Positions 7,492-14,418 are shown, numbered from the stretch's first letter. The stretch: DNA of 15,546 nucleotides from an uncultured Eubacteriales bacterium (GCA_900540045.1 UQEF01000070.1:1-15546), one strand, 5' to 3'. The notes: generated by a model not told the origin, from the sequence alone. Translations and numbers: made by a program.

Positions 7492-9075
7492 TCAAGGTTG
7501 CGCCAGCTCCAGGAAAGCCGCGTAGTCCTCCTCGGACAGGTTGTCCGCAAGCAGCGCGGCATCCTCGGCAGGCAGCTTGGCCAGCGCGGCGAGCAGCCGT
7601 CCGGCCAGGTTCTGATACAGCTCGCCCCGCAGCGCTTCCAGCTGGTCCGCCTGCGCGGTGTCCAGATCATAGGTCTGCATGGTGTCCGGCACTTTGTAGA
7701 TCTGGTAACCGATGGGCGGCTGCCCCACCAGATAATCCGAATCCACGCCGTCCACGGGCTCCTCGTTCTGGCTCAGGCTGCTCTGGGGCATGGGATCGTA
7801 GACCGGCTCGCCGTCCTCTGCGGCGGACGCCATATCGGCGCTTTCCTCCGGCTGGTCCGTCACCTGCACGGGCTCCTCGTCAAAGGTAAAGGTGAGCGCC
7901 TTGGTCACGTTCTTGCCGGTCATCTCCTCCAGCGCCACCGTTCCCGTGAGGATCTCCCCCTCCTGCGCGGAGGACAGCTTCACCGCGGGGGTCAGCGTGG
8001 TGGTGACGGTTTCGGTCTCCCCGTCGGCCGCCGTCTTGACCGCGGTGACAACCGTACCCTCCAGCGTGCGATCGCCGGACCCGGAAGCGCCGGTGAGGTC
8101 GTGCTCCACCGTGGTGGTCACGGTGGAGGTGCCCCGCTTGATGGCGGCGGACCACTCGCCCTTTACGGAGAAGGCGCCTTCCGCCTCCCCGCGCCGGTAG
8201 GTAGCGGAGATCGTGCGGTTTTCCGCGTCGCCCTTGCCCTGGGTCAGCTCAAATTTATAGGTGTCGATGCGCTCCGCCGCGTCGCCCGTAAAAGCCCACT
8301 GATACGACAGCTGCCTCGTGGTGCCGTCCCCCATGGTGACGGTGCCCTTGATATAGACGGCCAGGTCCTCGCCGTTTTCCTCGGACTGGTACAGGCCCAC
8401 GATGAAGCCCTTGGAATAGGTCATTTTCTCCAGTTCAGCACGGAAGGCCGCGTCCATGCCGCAGCCCAGCACCTGCGCAATCAGCGGCGCCAGCTCCGTG
8501 CTCTGCTCGGTGGTCAGCCGCGCGATGCGGCTCCAGCGCGAGGTGGCGATATCCTTGATCTTATAGTTGGCCTTCTTCTGCTCCGCGTAGGGCAAAATGG
8601 CGTCGGTCAGGGTCTGATAGCAGCCCTCAACCTCCTGAATGGCCAGCAGCGCGTCAAATTCCGCTTCGCCATTTTCCGTCCCCATCAACAGGTCCAGCGG
8701 AGATCCGCCGCTGACCAGCGTGCGGTTGGGCAGGAGCGAGGTGGTCAGCGAGGTGCTCTCCCCCGCCTTGTGCTGGTTGAGGTCCATCACGCTCTCGCCG
8801 TCCACGCAAAGAGCAAGCGTGCTTTCGGCCCCTGCGTCCGTCTCGGACGCGGCCACGCGGATATGCTCCAGCACGCCGTTCATCATCGTCAGCGTTTCCT
8901 CGCCGTATGGCAGGAGCGTCCCCACCTGCAGGGCAAAGCTGTAGCGCAGATCGCCGTCCGTATCCAAATAGCCTGCAAGCGTTTCATCCAGGCCCGCGAT
9001 ACTCGCACACGCGCCGCCGAGCGGCAGCATCAGCGCAAGCAGAAACGCCGCCAGCGCTTTCCACACTTTTTTCAT
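7492..9075 (-). CDS. Secreted protein of unknown function, probable paralogue of the next gene
   Basis: The 527-residue protein starts at ATG 9075, eight bases after GGAG. A GTG three codons upstream is too close to the ribosome site. The signal peptide is MKKVWKALAAFLLALMLPLG, with likely cleavage after GGACA. The Cys there does not sit in a good lipobox, so signal peptidase I is favoured. The mature part is acidic and rich in Thr, Glu and beta-type segments (for example TVTTTVEH and TETVTTTL). A C-terminal helical stretch (about 465-527) is rich in Leu, Ala and Glu. I recognise no enzyme motif. It starts five bases after the dus stop and is followed at 22 bases by the related secreted protein, so they are surely cotranscribed. 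A binding or stress-sensing envelope role is possible but unsupported. Confidence 0.85.
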   Translation of the reverse strand: MKKVWKALAAFLLALMLPLGGACASIAGLDETLAGYLDTDGDLRYSFALQVGTLLPYGEETLTMMNGVLEHIRVAASETDAGAESTLALCVDGESVMDLNQHKAGESTSLTTSLLPNRTLVSGGSPLDLLMGTENGEAEFDALLAIQEVEGCYQTLTDAILPYAEQKKANYKIKDIATSRWSRIARLTTEQSTELAPLIAQVLGCGMDAAFRAELEKMTYSKGFIVGLYQSEENGEDLAVYIKGTVTMGDGTTRQLSYQWAFTGDAAERIDTYKFELTQGKGDAENRTISATYRRGEAEGAFSVKGEWSAAIKRGTSTVTTTVEHDLTGASGSGDRTLEGTVVTAVKTAADGETETVTTTLTPAVKLSSAQEGEILTGTVALEEMTGKNVTKALTFTFDEEPVQVTDQPEESADMASAAEDGEPVYDPMPQSSLSQNEEPVDGVDSDYLVGQPPIGYQIYKVPDTMQTYDLDTAQADQLEALRGELYQNLAGRLLAALAKLPAEDAALLADNLSEEDYAAFLELAQP

Positions 9076-9080
9076 GCCTT

Positions 9081-10049
9081 TCACTCCTTTTCGCCGGTTC
9101 TCAGGCCCTCCAGAAGCCCGGTCAGCTCATCCAGCGTGCTGGCAAAATTCACCTGCCGCCGGATGGCCGTCGCGCCCCTCAGGCCGCTGATATAGTGTCC
9201 CACATGTTTTCGCATTTCCATCACGCCCAGTCGCTCGCCCTTGAAATCCACCATCCAGCGTGCGTGCAGCACCGCCGCGTCGATGCGCTCGTTCAGGGAT
9301 ACCGCTTGGGGCGCGCCGCCCTCCAGGGCCCTTCTCGCCTCGCGGAACAGCCAGGGATTGCCCATCGCGCCACGGCCGATCATCACCCCGTCCGCGCCGG
9401 TCTCCCTCAGCATGCGCGCGGCGTCGCCGGGAGCGAACACATCGCCGTTGGCGATGACCGGAAGGGTCAGGCGGGCCTTCAGCTCCCCGATGGCCGCCCA
9501 GTCCGCCGTGCCGGCGTACTGCTGCCGCCGCGTGCGGCCATGAATGGCGATCCACCGCAGGCCCAGCTGCTGCGCCGCGCGTCCCAGCTCCAATGCGTTC
9601 ATGCTGTCTGTATCGTATCCCAGGCGGGTTTTGACGGTGACGGGCAAGCTGGTGTTTTGCCTGACCGCCTCCATCACCCGGTACGCGCGGTCCGGGTCCA
9701 GCAGAAGCGCGCTTCCCTCGCCGGAGGACACCACCTTGCGGGCCGGACAACCCATGTTGATGTCCAGCGACCGGAAGCGCCCCAGCGCCGTGACCTTCGC
9801 GGCGGCCTCTCCCATCACGGACGGGTCCTTGCCAAAGAGCTGGCAGGCGGTGTTGTCCTCTTCGGGGTGAACGGCCAGCAGGCGGCGGTAGGCGTCGTTG
9901 CCGGGCTTGGCGCACAGGTAACCAATGGCGCTGACCATCTCGGAGCATGCGTAGTCCGCGCCCATGCGGTAGCACAGCACCCGCATGGGCCAGTCCGTGA
10001 TGCCCGCCATGGGGGCCAGACATAATACGGTTTGGTACGTCTGTCCCAT
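9081..10049 (-). CDS. dus: tRNA-dihydrouridine synthase
   Basis: The 322-residue flavoprotein reduces uridines to dihydrouridine in tRNA, using FMN and NADPH. Visible family marks are the FMN-site LAPMAGITD at 11-19, the catalytic Cys101 in INMGCPARKV at 97-106, H170 in IHGRTRRQQ at 169-177, the phosphate-binding NGDV at 201-204, and MIGRGAMGNPWLF at 223-235. The length is normal for bacterial Dus. The ATG at 10049 lies four bases after the stop of the GH127-like gene, with GGAG inside that gene's end. The next gene begins five bases beyond this stop. The subfamily looks like the Firmicute DusB-like group, but I cannot settle it by eye. Confidence 0.95.
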   Translation of the reverse strand: MGQTYQTVLCLAPMAGITDWPMRVLCYRMGADYACSEMVSAIGYLCAKPGNDAYRRLLAVHPEEDNTACQLFGKDPSVMGEAAAKVTALGRFRSLDINMGCPARKVVSSGEGSALLLDPDRAYRVMEAVRQNTSLPVTVKTRLGYDTDSMNALELGRAAQQLGLRWIAIHGRTRRQQYAGTADWAAIGELKARLTLPVIANGDVFAPGDAARMLRETGADGVMIGRGAMGNPWLFREARRALEGGAPQAVSLNERIDAAVLHARWMVDFKGERLGVMEMRKHVGHYISGLRGATAIRRQVNFASTLDELTGLLEGLRTGEKE

Positions 10050-10053
10050 CCCG

Positions 10054-11712
10054 TCAGCGCTCCACCACACAGGGGAACGACGCGATGCGTCCGCCCGTGC
10101 CCGCAAAGGGGATCAGGGTCAGCTCATAGGCCGGGCCCGCCGGCACTCCCTGGGGCGGCGGCAAAATGAACCCGGCCTTTTCCCTCCACATGGGCGCCTC
10201 GCACGCGGCGGCCAGCGCATAGGGCACGCCGTCCTCCTCCACGGGCGTAATCGGATTGCCGGAGTGAATGGCATAGCGCCATGCCACATTTTCATCCGGC
10301 AGGGCCAGCGCCATCAGGCGCGCGCCCACATACAGGCTCACACTGCCGCGGTAGCCCGTCTCCAGCCGCGGCGACAGTCCCAGCCGCAGGGTGATGATAT
10401 CTCCGTTCTGATAGGTGCGGCGGAGGCTATGCCATTCCCCCTGAGCCACCGCCTGGGGCCGTGCGCCGTTGACGCTGATCTGCGCGCCGTCGGCATAGCC
10501 GGGCACGCGCAGGCGCAGCGTAGCGGGCACCGCCTGCCGGCATTCCACCCGGATGGTGATCTCCCGCTGGAACACGCCCGAAACCGTGGCGGTAAAGCGC
10601 ACCGGCACGCCACCCAGGCGCGTGAGGCATCCCCCCGCCACCGGCAGCGCATAGGCCAGCGTGTCATCGTCCTGGCTCATCCACACGCTGCGGCGAATGG
10701 CATACAGCGCGCGCAGAAGCGCCGATACCTCATCGGGTTCGGGGGACTGGGCCTGGCAGCTCTCATCCCCGGCAAGGCGGTTGGTGGGCGAAAGGGAACG
10801 CACGCCCTCAGGCGTCAGCAAATCGGGAAGCACGTTCAGCAGCAGCATTTCCAGCCGGTCGGCCATGGCGGAGTCACCGGACTGGCACAGCGCGTCAAAA
10901 TACGCCTCCGCCTGGGCGCAGGCCGCGGGCAGTTCCACCGCGCGGGCCGGGTCTCGCCCCGCCAGAAACGGATCGGCCGAGAACGCGCCGCTTGGCATGC
11001 CGTGGTAGCGGGAAAGCGCGGTCAGCCCTGCCTTGCCCGCCGCCGCGTCGCGGCCCGAACCGCTGTACTGGGCGATCAGCGCGGTCATGGCCAGCGCGTC
11101 GGCCGTGCCCTTGCCGGTGGCAAAGCGCTGCATACGCGCGTAATACGCCTCCTCATCCGGCGTATGCGCGCCGGTCTCGGGACGGTATTCCCGCTGAAAG
11201 GGAAACATATGCATCAGGCCGCTCACATCCGGCAAACGGGAACGCAGGCTCTCCATCAGGCTCAGCAAAAACGGCTGGCCCGTCCGGCGGTAGAGATCCA
11301 CCGCCAGCCGCAAAATGTCCGCGCCGCACGCAAACAGCCGTTCCTCGTTCAGCTCTCCCAGTGCGTCCACAAAGGCGCGCATGCCGCCCAGCACCCGCAG
11401 CATGGCCTGCTTGTCACGTTCCATGGAGGCCAGCATCGACGCCGCGCGAAGCAGCGCCGCAAAGCGCTCCGGCTCATTGGGCAGCAGGCCCGCCGCCGCT
11501 TCCACATCCGGGAAAGGCGGGGTTTCCGTATAGCCCCCCAGCTTGGTGGCCAGCGCCGCGTCCAGAGGCGACATGCGGTTGAGATCCACCAGCCCAAGGG
11601 CCAAATCGGTCAGCTGCTTCTGCAGGCCGTCGGCATGCACGGCGGCATCCGACAGCGGCACAAGCGCGGGGTCCACCAGGGGCGCGCGGCGATAAGCGAT
11701 TGCGGTAGGCAT
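10054..11712 (-). CDS. GH127-like (beta-L-arabinofuranosidase fold) protein, probably not a canonical enzyme
   Basis: The 552-residue protein starts at ATG 11712, preceded by TAAGGAGG. The best family marks are YHGMPSGAFSADPFLAGRD at 236-254 and a C-terminal beta-sandwich (RVPGYADGAQISVNG at 402-416), both typical of GH127/DUF1680 proteins. These are built as an (alpha/alpha)6 barrel plus beta-sandwiches. GH127 enzymes use a zinc site made of Glu-x-Cys and a Cys-Cys pair, one of these cysteines being the nucleophile. Here the Glu-x-Cys position reads E260-L-P262, and the Cys-Cys segment is replaced by SCQAQSPEPDE at 318-328. The N-terminal barrel also looks short. No signal peptide is seen, so it is cytoplasmic. 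It is the first gene of the operon, with its own promoter. It may bind or process a sugar differently, or be inactive. Confidence 0.75.
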   Translation of the reverse strand: MPTAIAYRRAPLVDPALVPLSDAAVHADGLQKQLTDLALGLVDLNRMSPLDAALATKLGGYTETPPFPDVEAAAGLLPNEPERFAALLRAASMLASMERDKQAMLRVLGGMRAFVDALGELNEERLFACGADILRLAVDLYRRTGQPFLLSLMESLRSRLPDVSGLMHMFPFQREYRPETGAHTPDEEAYYARMQRFATGKGTADALAMTALIAQYSGSGRDAAAGKAGLTALSRYHGMPSGAFSADPFLAGRDPARAVELPAACAQAEAYFDALCQSGDSAMADRLEMLLLNVLPDLLTPEGVRSLSPTNRLAGDESCQAQSPEPDEVSALLRALYAIRRSVWMSQDDDTLAYALPVAGGCLTRLGGVPVRFTATVSGVFQREITIRVECRQAVPATLRLRVPGYADGAQISVNGARPQAVAQGEWHSLRRTYQNGDIITLRLGLSPRLETGYRGSVSLYVGARLMALALPDENVAWRYAIHSGNPITPVEEDGVPYALAAACEAPMWREKAGFILPPPQGVPAGPAYELTLIPFAGTGGRIASFPCVVER

Positions 11713-11767
11713 AGTACCTCCTTAGGGTATCAGCGGCATTTGCCGTTACTTTGCTCCATTCTACCCT

Positions 11768-11795
11768 ATTATATAACAAAAATCCCTCAGGTCAA
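11768..11795 (-). promoter_or_regulatory. Promoter of the GH127-like/dus/secreted-protein operon
   Basis: On the minus strand TTGACC (11795-11790), a 16-base spacer and TATAAT (11773-11768) lie about 56 bases before the ATG at 11712. It is back to back with the plus-strand promoter at 11814-11842, with 18 bases between them. Confidence 0.8.
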
Positions 11796-11813
11796 GCAAA
11801 GTCCGCGCCTGTC

Positions 11814-11842
11814 TTGCATGCGGCTCCTCCTGCGTGTATAAT
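11814..11842 (+). promoter_or_regulatory. Divergent promoter for the small hypothetical and FkbM genes
   Basis: TTGCAT (11814-11819), a 17-base spacer and TATAAT (11837-11842) lead to the AAAGGAGGG ribosome site at 11856-11864. Its closeness to the opposite promoter means the two could share an operator or compete for polymerase. Confidence 0.75.
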
Positions 11843-11873
11843 GGCTGTACGCTGCAAAGGAGGGAACCAAGCC

Positions 11874-12185
11874 ATGGACCATGCCGCCCCCGGCCGCCTG
11901 TGGGTACGCCTGATGAAACGCCATCGCGTGGAGCGGGACGCCGCCGTGCCCTGCACGCGCGACGATCCGGAAGCCGCCCTGCGCGAGCTGCTGCCCAAAC
12001 TGGACCTGAGCCAGCCGGTCTGGCTGCCGCGCCACCGCGCCGACTGGGACGAATATGCCCTGACCCGTTTCCTGCCGGAGCATTTTATGGAAGCCGTTCC
12101 CTTCGATTACATGGAGATCAGCTATATTTTCCCGGAGGACGAAAAAAAGGCCGCCCGTCCGCGCGATCCGCGCTGGGACGCCTGA
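11874..12185 (+). CDS. Small hypothetical protein (103 residues)
   Basis: The protein is charged and soluble, rich in Arg, Asp, Pro and Trp, with no signal peptide or membrane segment. AAAGGAGG about nine bases upstream sets the start. Stretches such as RLWVRLMKRHR at 8-18, LPKLDLSQPVWLPRH at 40-54, EHFMEAVPFDYMEISYI at 69-85 look like ordered secondary structure, and codon use matches the chromosomal genes around it. I have the impression that similar small proteins occur in other Clostridia, but cannot name a family. It is 56 bases upstream of the FkbM gene in the same direction and shares its promoter. Function is unknown; the basic N-terminal half and acidic C-terminal half would suit a nucleic-acid or protein partner. 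Confidence 0.75.
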   Translation: MDHAAPGRLWVRLMKRHRVERDAAVPCTRDDPEAALRELLPKLDLSQPVWLPRHRADWDEYALTRFLPEHFMEAVPFDYMEISYIFPEDEKKAARPRDPRWDA

Positions 12186-12241
12186 CGGGGCCCGTGCATG
12201 CCCATCGCCCCGCCGCCATATCCTTGGGCGGAGGTGATGGA

Positions 12242-13168
12242 ATGAACTGCATTGACAAAGCTTTTTTCAGCCTGGCGGACGAAATCCGCTCGCTGGATGA
12301 AAAAGAGCTGTACTATCGCATGCGCAAAAGCTTTGACGCTGTGCCGGAGCCGGCCAAGCGGGGGCTGATGACCTTCTTTTCCCAGTACCCCTATTGGGGA
12401 AAGCTGGATATCGACCGGGGCGACTATGAAGAAATCGCGCTCAAGCAGCAGGCGCTTTCCCGGCACATGGAGGATTTTGCATGGCTCTACCGCCGGTTGG
12501 CCGATTACCGTTCCAGAAAAACCCTGTACGCCATCTTGAGCAACTGGTACCGCTACGATTTTGTCGCCACGTCCCAGGCCAAGGAATATCTCTTCAGCAG
12601 CTATTTCGACCTGGATCTGCTTTCGTGTGATGAAAACGAAGTGATCGTTGATTTGGGCGCCTATATCGGCGATACGGTGCTTACCTATCTGGAGCAGTAC
12701 GGCGAAGACTGCTACAAAAAAATATACTGCTATGAGATCACGCCCGGCACCTTTGAACAGCTTCAGAAAAACCTGGCCGGCTACCGGGATATCGACCTGC
12801 GCCAAAAGGGCATAAGCGACGTGGAGGGGTTCATGTCCCTTGCGGTCAACGCGGCCAGCACCTCGGCCAACACCCTGAGCGACGAGACGGGCGGTGAAAT
12901 CCCCGTAACCACATTGGACGCCGATATTCAGGAGCCGGTCACTTTGATCAAGGCCGATATTGAAGGTCATGAGCAGCGGGCGCTGCTGGGGGCCAAAGGC
13001 CATATCCTAAAGGACCATCCCAAGCTGCTGATCTCGGTCTACCACAACAACGAGGATCTGTGGAAGATTCCCCGCATGATCCATGACTGGTGCAGCGATT
13101 ACCGGTTCTATCTCCGGTTCCAGAGCTCCGTTCTCTATCCCACGGAGATTACGCTGTTCGCGCTCTAG
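12242..13168 (+). CDS. FkbM-family methyltransferase
   Basis: The 308-residue protein starts at ATG 12242, seven bases after GGAGG. The C-terminal half is a class I SAM-dependent methyltransferase: motif I VIVDLGAYIGDTV at 134-146, acidic motif II YCYEITP at 162-168, and the FkbM signature LIKADIEGHEQRALLGA at 235-251, followed by LLISVYHNNEDLWKIP at 262-277. The N-terminal 120 residues are helical and resemble the N-terminal extension common in clostridial FkbM proteins. FkbM relatives O-methylate sugars, polyketides or other secondary structures; the substrate here cannot be read. It is cytoplasmic. A candidate third cistron starts 13 bases after its stop but is cut by mobile DNA. Confidence 0.92.
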   Translation: MNCIDKAFFSLADEIRSLDEKELYYRMRKSFDAVPEPAKRGLMTFFSQYPYWGKLDIDRGDYEEIALKQQALSRHMEDFAWLYRRLADYRSRKTLYAILSNWYRYDFVATSQAKEYLFSSYFDLDLLSCDENEVIVDLGAYIGDTVLTYLEQYGEDCYKKIYCYEITPGTFEQLQKNLAGYRDIDLRQKGISDVEGFMSLAVNAASTSANTLSDETGGEIPVTTLDADIQEPVTLIKADIEGHEQRALLGAKGHILKDHPKLLISVYHNNEDLWKIPRMIHDWCSDYRFYLRFQSSVLYPTEITLFAL

Positions 13169-13485
13169 GCCGGAGGAGGGCATGACCGGGGCCTGCCGCG
13201 GCAAGCCGTTTCCAGCTGGCTATGTGGAAGATACCACCTGCTGCGGATTCTTAGGCAGGCAGCCCCTATACTGTGGGCATCCATTTCCTGTGGCTTCAAA
13301 CAGCCTGTTTCAGTTACAGCGGATAAAAAGTAATGGCCGATCTTGTCATGGAGATGGATGGTGCTTTCCCGCAAACCTCTGTGCCGCCCATCTTCAAGAT
13401 ATCCCGCAAGGAAAGCGTCCATCTCTGGATTCAGTTCCTGATACACACAAGATGTTGATTTGTTTTCATTTGTTTTTTGTCTCAT
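13165..13485 (-). pseudogene. Tyrosine recombinase, N-terminal fragment
   Basis: The ATG at 13485 has a proper AGGAGG eight bases upstream. Codons 1-80 read like the SAM-like core-binding domain of a site-specific integrase: EMDAFLAGYLEDGRHRGL at 21-38, STIHLHDKIGHYF at 41-53, CLKPQEMDAHSIGAACLRI at 62-80. After about residue 80-87 (near 13246-13225) the frame runs into GC-rich chromosomal DNA and stops four bases inside the end of the FkbM gene. The whole catalytic domain is missing, so it cannot recombine DNA. Its 5' region, with long inverted repeats, is intact. Lower GC and AAA/ACA-rich early codons separate it from the FkbM gene. Confidence 0.75.
13182..13250 (+). pseudogene. Possible start of a third cistron, cut by mobile DNA
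   Basis: GGAGGAGGG followed at three bases by ATG (13182) stands 13 bases after the FkbM stop, in the arrangement of a next operon gene. The first codons encode MTGACRGKPFPAGYVEDTTC. Beyond about 13210-13250 the sequence is the antisense of a recombinase gene, so although the frame stays open to 13532 the protein is not meaningful there. The exact break and the original function cannot be seen. Confidence 0.35.
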
Positions 13486-13539
13486 GGTTAAAGCCTCCTG
13501 TTTTCTTTGGTGACTTTAACTGTATCATGTAGAGAAAGA

Positions 13540-13620
13540 TTATCCGAGGAAATTTCTTTGAAATCCTTATATATAGCCACTATTTGAAAATTTCCTCGGA
13601 TAGTTGAATATCTCGGATAA
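13540..13620. repeat. Three TTATCCGAG-type repeats, including a perfect 15-bp inverted pair
   Basis: TATCCGAGGAAATTT at 13541-13555 and its exact complement AAATTTCCTCGGATA at 13588-13602 are 32 bases apart. A third, shorter copy CTCGGATAA is at 13612-13620. They flank an AT-rich segment upstream of the truncated recombinase gene. They could be recombinase-binding arms, an element end, or an operator controlling the recombinase. Confidence 0.85.
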
Positions 13621-13628
13621 TGCGCCCT

Positions 13629-13666
13629 CTTTCAGAGGGGCAGTCCACGGGCTGCGGCTCTGAAAG
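13629..13666. other. Stem-loop CTTTCAGAG/CTCTGAAAG beside the DUF3847-like fragment
   Basis: A 9-bp outer stem, a 2x2 internal loop and a 4-bp GCAG/CTGC inner stem enclose TCCACGGG. It begins just past the stop of the DUF3847-like fragment (13670, minus strand). There is no T-run on either side, so an intrinsic terminator is unlikely. It may be a leftover of a transfer or recombination site. Confidence 0.5.
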
Positions 13667-13669
13667 CAA

Positions 13670-13888
13670 TCATGGCCGTTTCCGGCCTGCGTCCTCTCCC
13701 TGAAAATTGCCGTTTCCAGCAAATACTTTTTCCATGAGCTGACGGGTGCTGTCTTTGTGGAATAGCAGCTTCAAGAACAAACTGACCTGTTCATCCGTGA
13801 TAGCTTCCGGGTGGGGAAGGTAGCTTTCCAGCATGGCGGCTCTGGTGCAAAGCCGGTGTGTCCGTTCCTTCCGTGTCAGTGTCTTTAC
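13670..13888 (-). pseudogene. DUF3847-like protein, C-terminal fragment
   Basis: In the minus frame that begins at 13888, 72 residues read TLTRKERTHRLCTRAAMLES, then a helical TDEQVSLFLKLLF stretch, and end at TGA 13670. RKxRTHRLCTRGxMLE is what I recall for DUF3847 proteins encoded next to mobilisation genes on clostridial conjugative and mobilisable elements. The N-terminal part is absent: upstream the DNA switches to the start of a recombinase in another frame, so this is a deletion scar. No start codon or ribosome site serves it. Confidence 0.6.
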
Positions 13889-13949
13889 CCTGATTGATTT
13901 TCAGGTATTCTTCCAATTCGTTTCTGAAAACGGACTGAAACTCCTTCAT
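13791..13949 (-). pseudogene. Start of a second tyrosine recombinase, about 20 codons retained
   Basis: The ATG at 13949 overlaps the TGA of the upstream recombinase fragment as ATGA, the usual sign of translational coupling between adjacent recombinase genes. Codons 1-20 (MKEFQSVFRNELEEYLKINQ) look like the beginning of an integrase. From about 13889 the frame continues through the DUF3847-like segment out of register and stops at 13791 after 52 residues. The remainder of this recombinase is missing. Confidence 0.55.
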
Positions 13950-14320
13950 AACAGGGAGCACCTCCCCTCAAGGAAAGCGGCGAATGTGCCCGCCGCCTCC
14001 ATGACCGGGAGGGCGTATCCCCGAAGCTGTTCCAAATCCAGCCGGGCATAGGAACGGATGGCGTTCTGGTCTGTATGCCCTAGAGTTTTCCTTACCACTT
14101 CATAAGGGATGTTGTCATTGACCATGGAGCTTGCAAGGGATGAGCGGAAAGCATGGGGGCCCTGTTTTCGCCCGTCAGGGTCAAGCCCGGCTGCCGCTAT
14201 AGCAGTCCTTACAATCTTAGTGATTGCCTGAACAGAGATATGGCTGTAGATGACGGTATAGATGCCGATAGTAATTAAGTCTTTTCCCTCAAGCCGGGAA
14301 GTTTTTTTCTGGGAACTCAT
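13946..14320 (-). pseudogene. Chimera: ECF S-component start fused to tyrosine recombinase catalytic end
   Basis: This 124-codon frame has a good ribosome site (AAGGAGG, eight bases before ATG 14320). Residues 1-25, including LEGKDLITIGIYTVIY at 10-25, resemble the N-terminus of MptD/Trep_Strep-type ECF transporter substrate-binding components. From about residue 26 it is the C-terminal catalytic part of a tyrosine recombinase: GPHAFRSSLASSM at 54-66 (H56, R59), TLGHTDQNAIRSYARLD at 79-95 (H82, nucleophile Tyr91), then FAAFLEGR at 113-120. The first catalytic arginine and the DNA-binding domain are missing, so activity is not expected. The join lies near 14246. The promoter and operator upstream belong to the transporter half. 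It may still be expressed as a short protein. Confidence 0.7.
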
Positions 14321-14353
14321 ACCAGTATCCTCCTTATCTTTGAGAAAATGAAA

Positions 14354-14389
14354 ATATGGTGTAGTTAGCTGCTTCTAACCACACCATAT
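14354..14389. promoter_or_regulatory. Palindrome at the start of the transporter/recombinase chimera transcript
   Basis: ATATGGTGTAGTTAG and CTAACCACACCATAT form a 15-bp inverted repeat, with one pair mismatched as DNA (G-U on the minus transcript), around a six-base centre. It abuts the -10 box, so it overlaps the transcription start. That fits a repressor operator, or an RNA hairpin ahead of the ribosome site. Confidence 0.6.
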
Positions 14390-14418
14390 ATCATAGCAAT
14401 TTGCGTCCACGATTCCAA
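14390..14418 (-). promoter_or_regulatory. Promoter of the truncated ECF-transporter gene
   Basis: On the minus strand TTGGAA (14418-14413), a 17-base spacer ending in TGC and TATGAT (14395-14390) form a promoter with an extended -10. The weak -35 abuts the direct repeats at 14418-14451, as expected for an activator-dependent promoter. Confidence 0.65.

Noticed and set aside
9000..9020. Lipoprotein signal in the 527-residue secreted protein
   Set aside because: The residues before the Cys are Gly-Gly-Ala and do not fit a normal lipobox, and an Ala-x-Ala cleavage site overlaps it.
5640..9195. Very long plus-strand frames (749 and 575 codons) opposite the secreted proteins
   Set aside because: Their products are Arg/Gly/His-rich with no domains, whereas the minus-strand frames have signal peptides, ribosome sites and operon spacing.
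9081..10049. A tRNA gene associated with dus, or any tRNA/rRNA in the window
   Set aside because: I found no cloverleaf with a T-arm GGTTCRA and CCA-like end on either strand by eye.
13083..13532. A complete plus-strand protein of about 117 residues from 13182 to 13532
   Set aside because: Most of it is the antisense of the recombinase fragment, and only the first 10-20 codons have chromosomal character.
13540..13620. A short CRISPR array
   Set aside because: Copies are inverted, of unequal length and unevenly spaced, and no cas gene is near.
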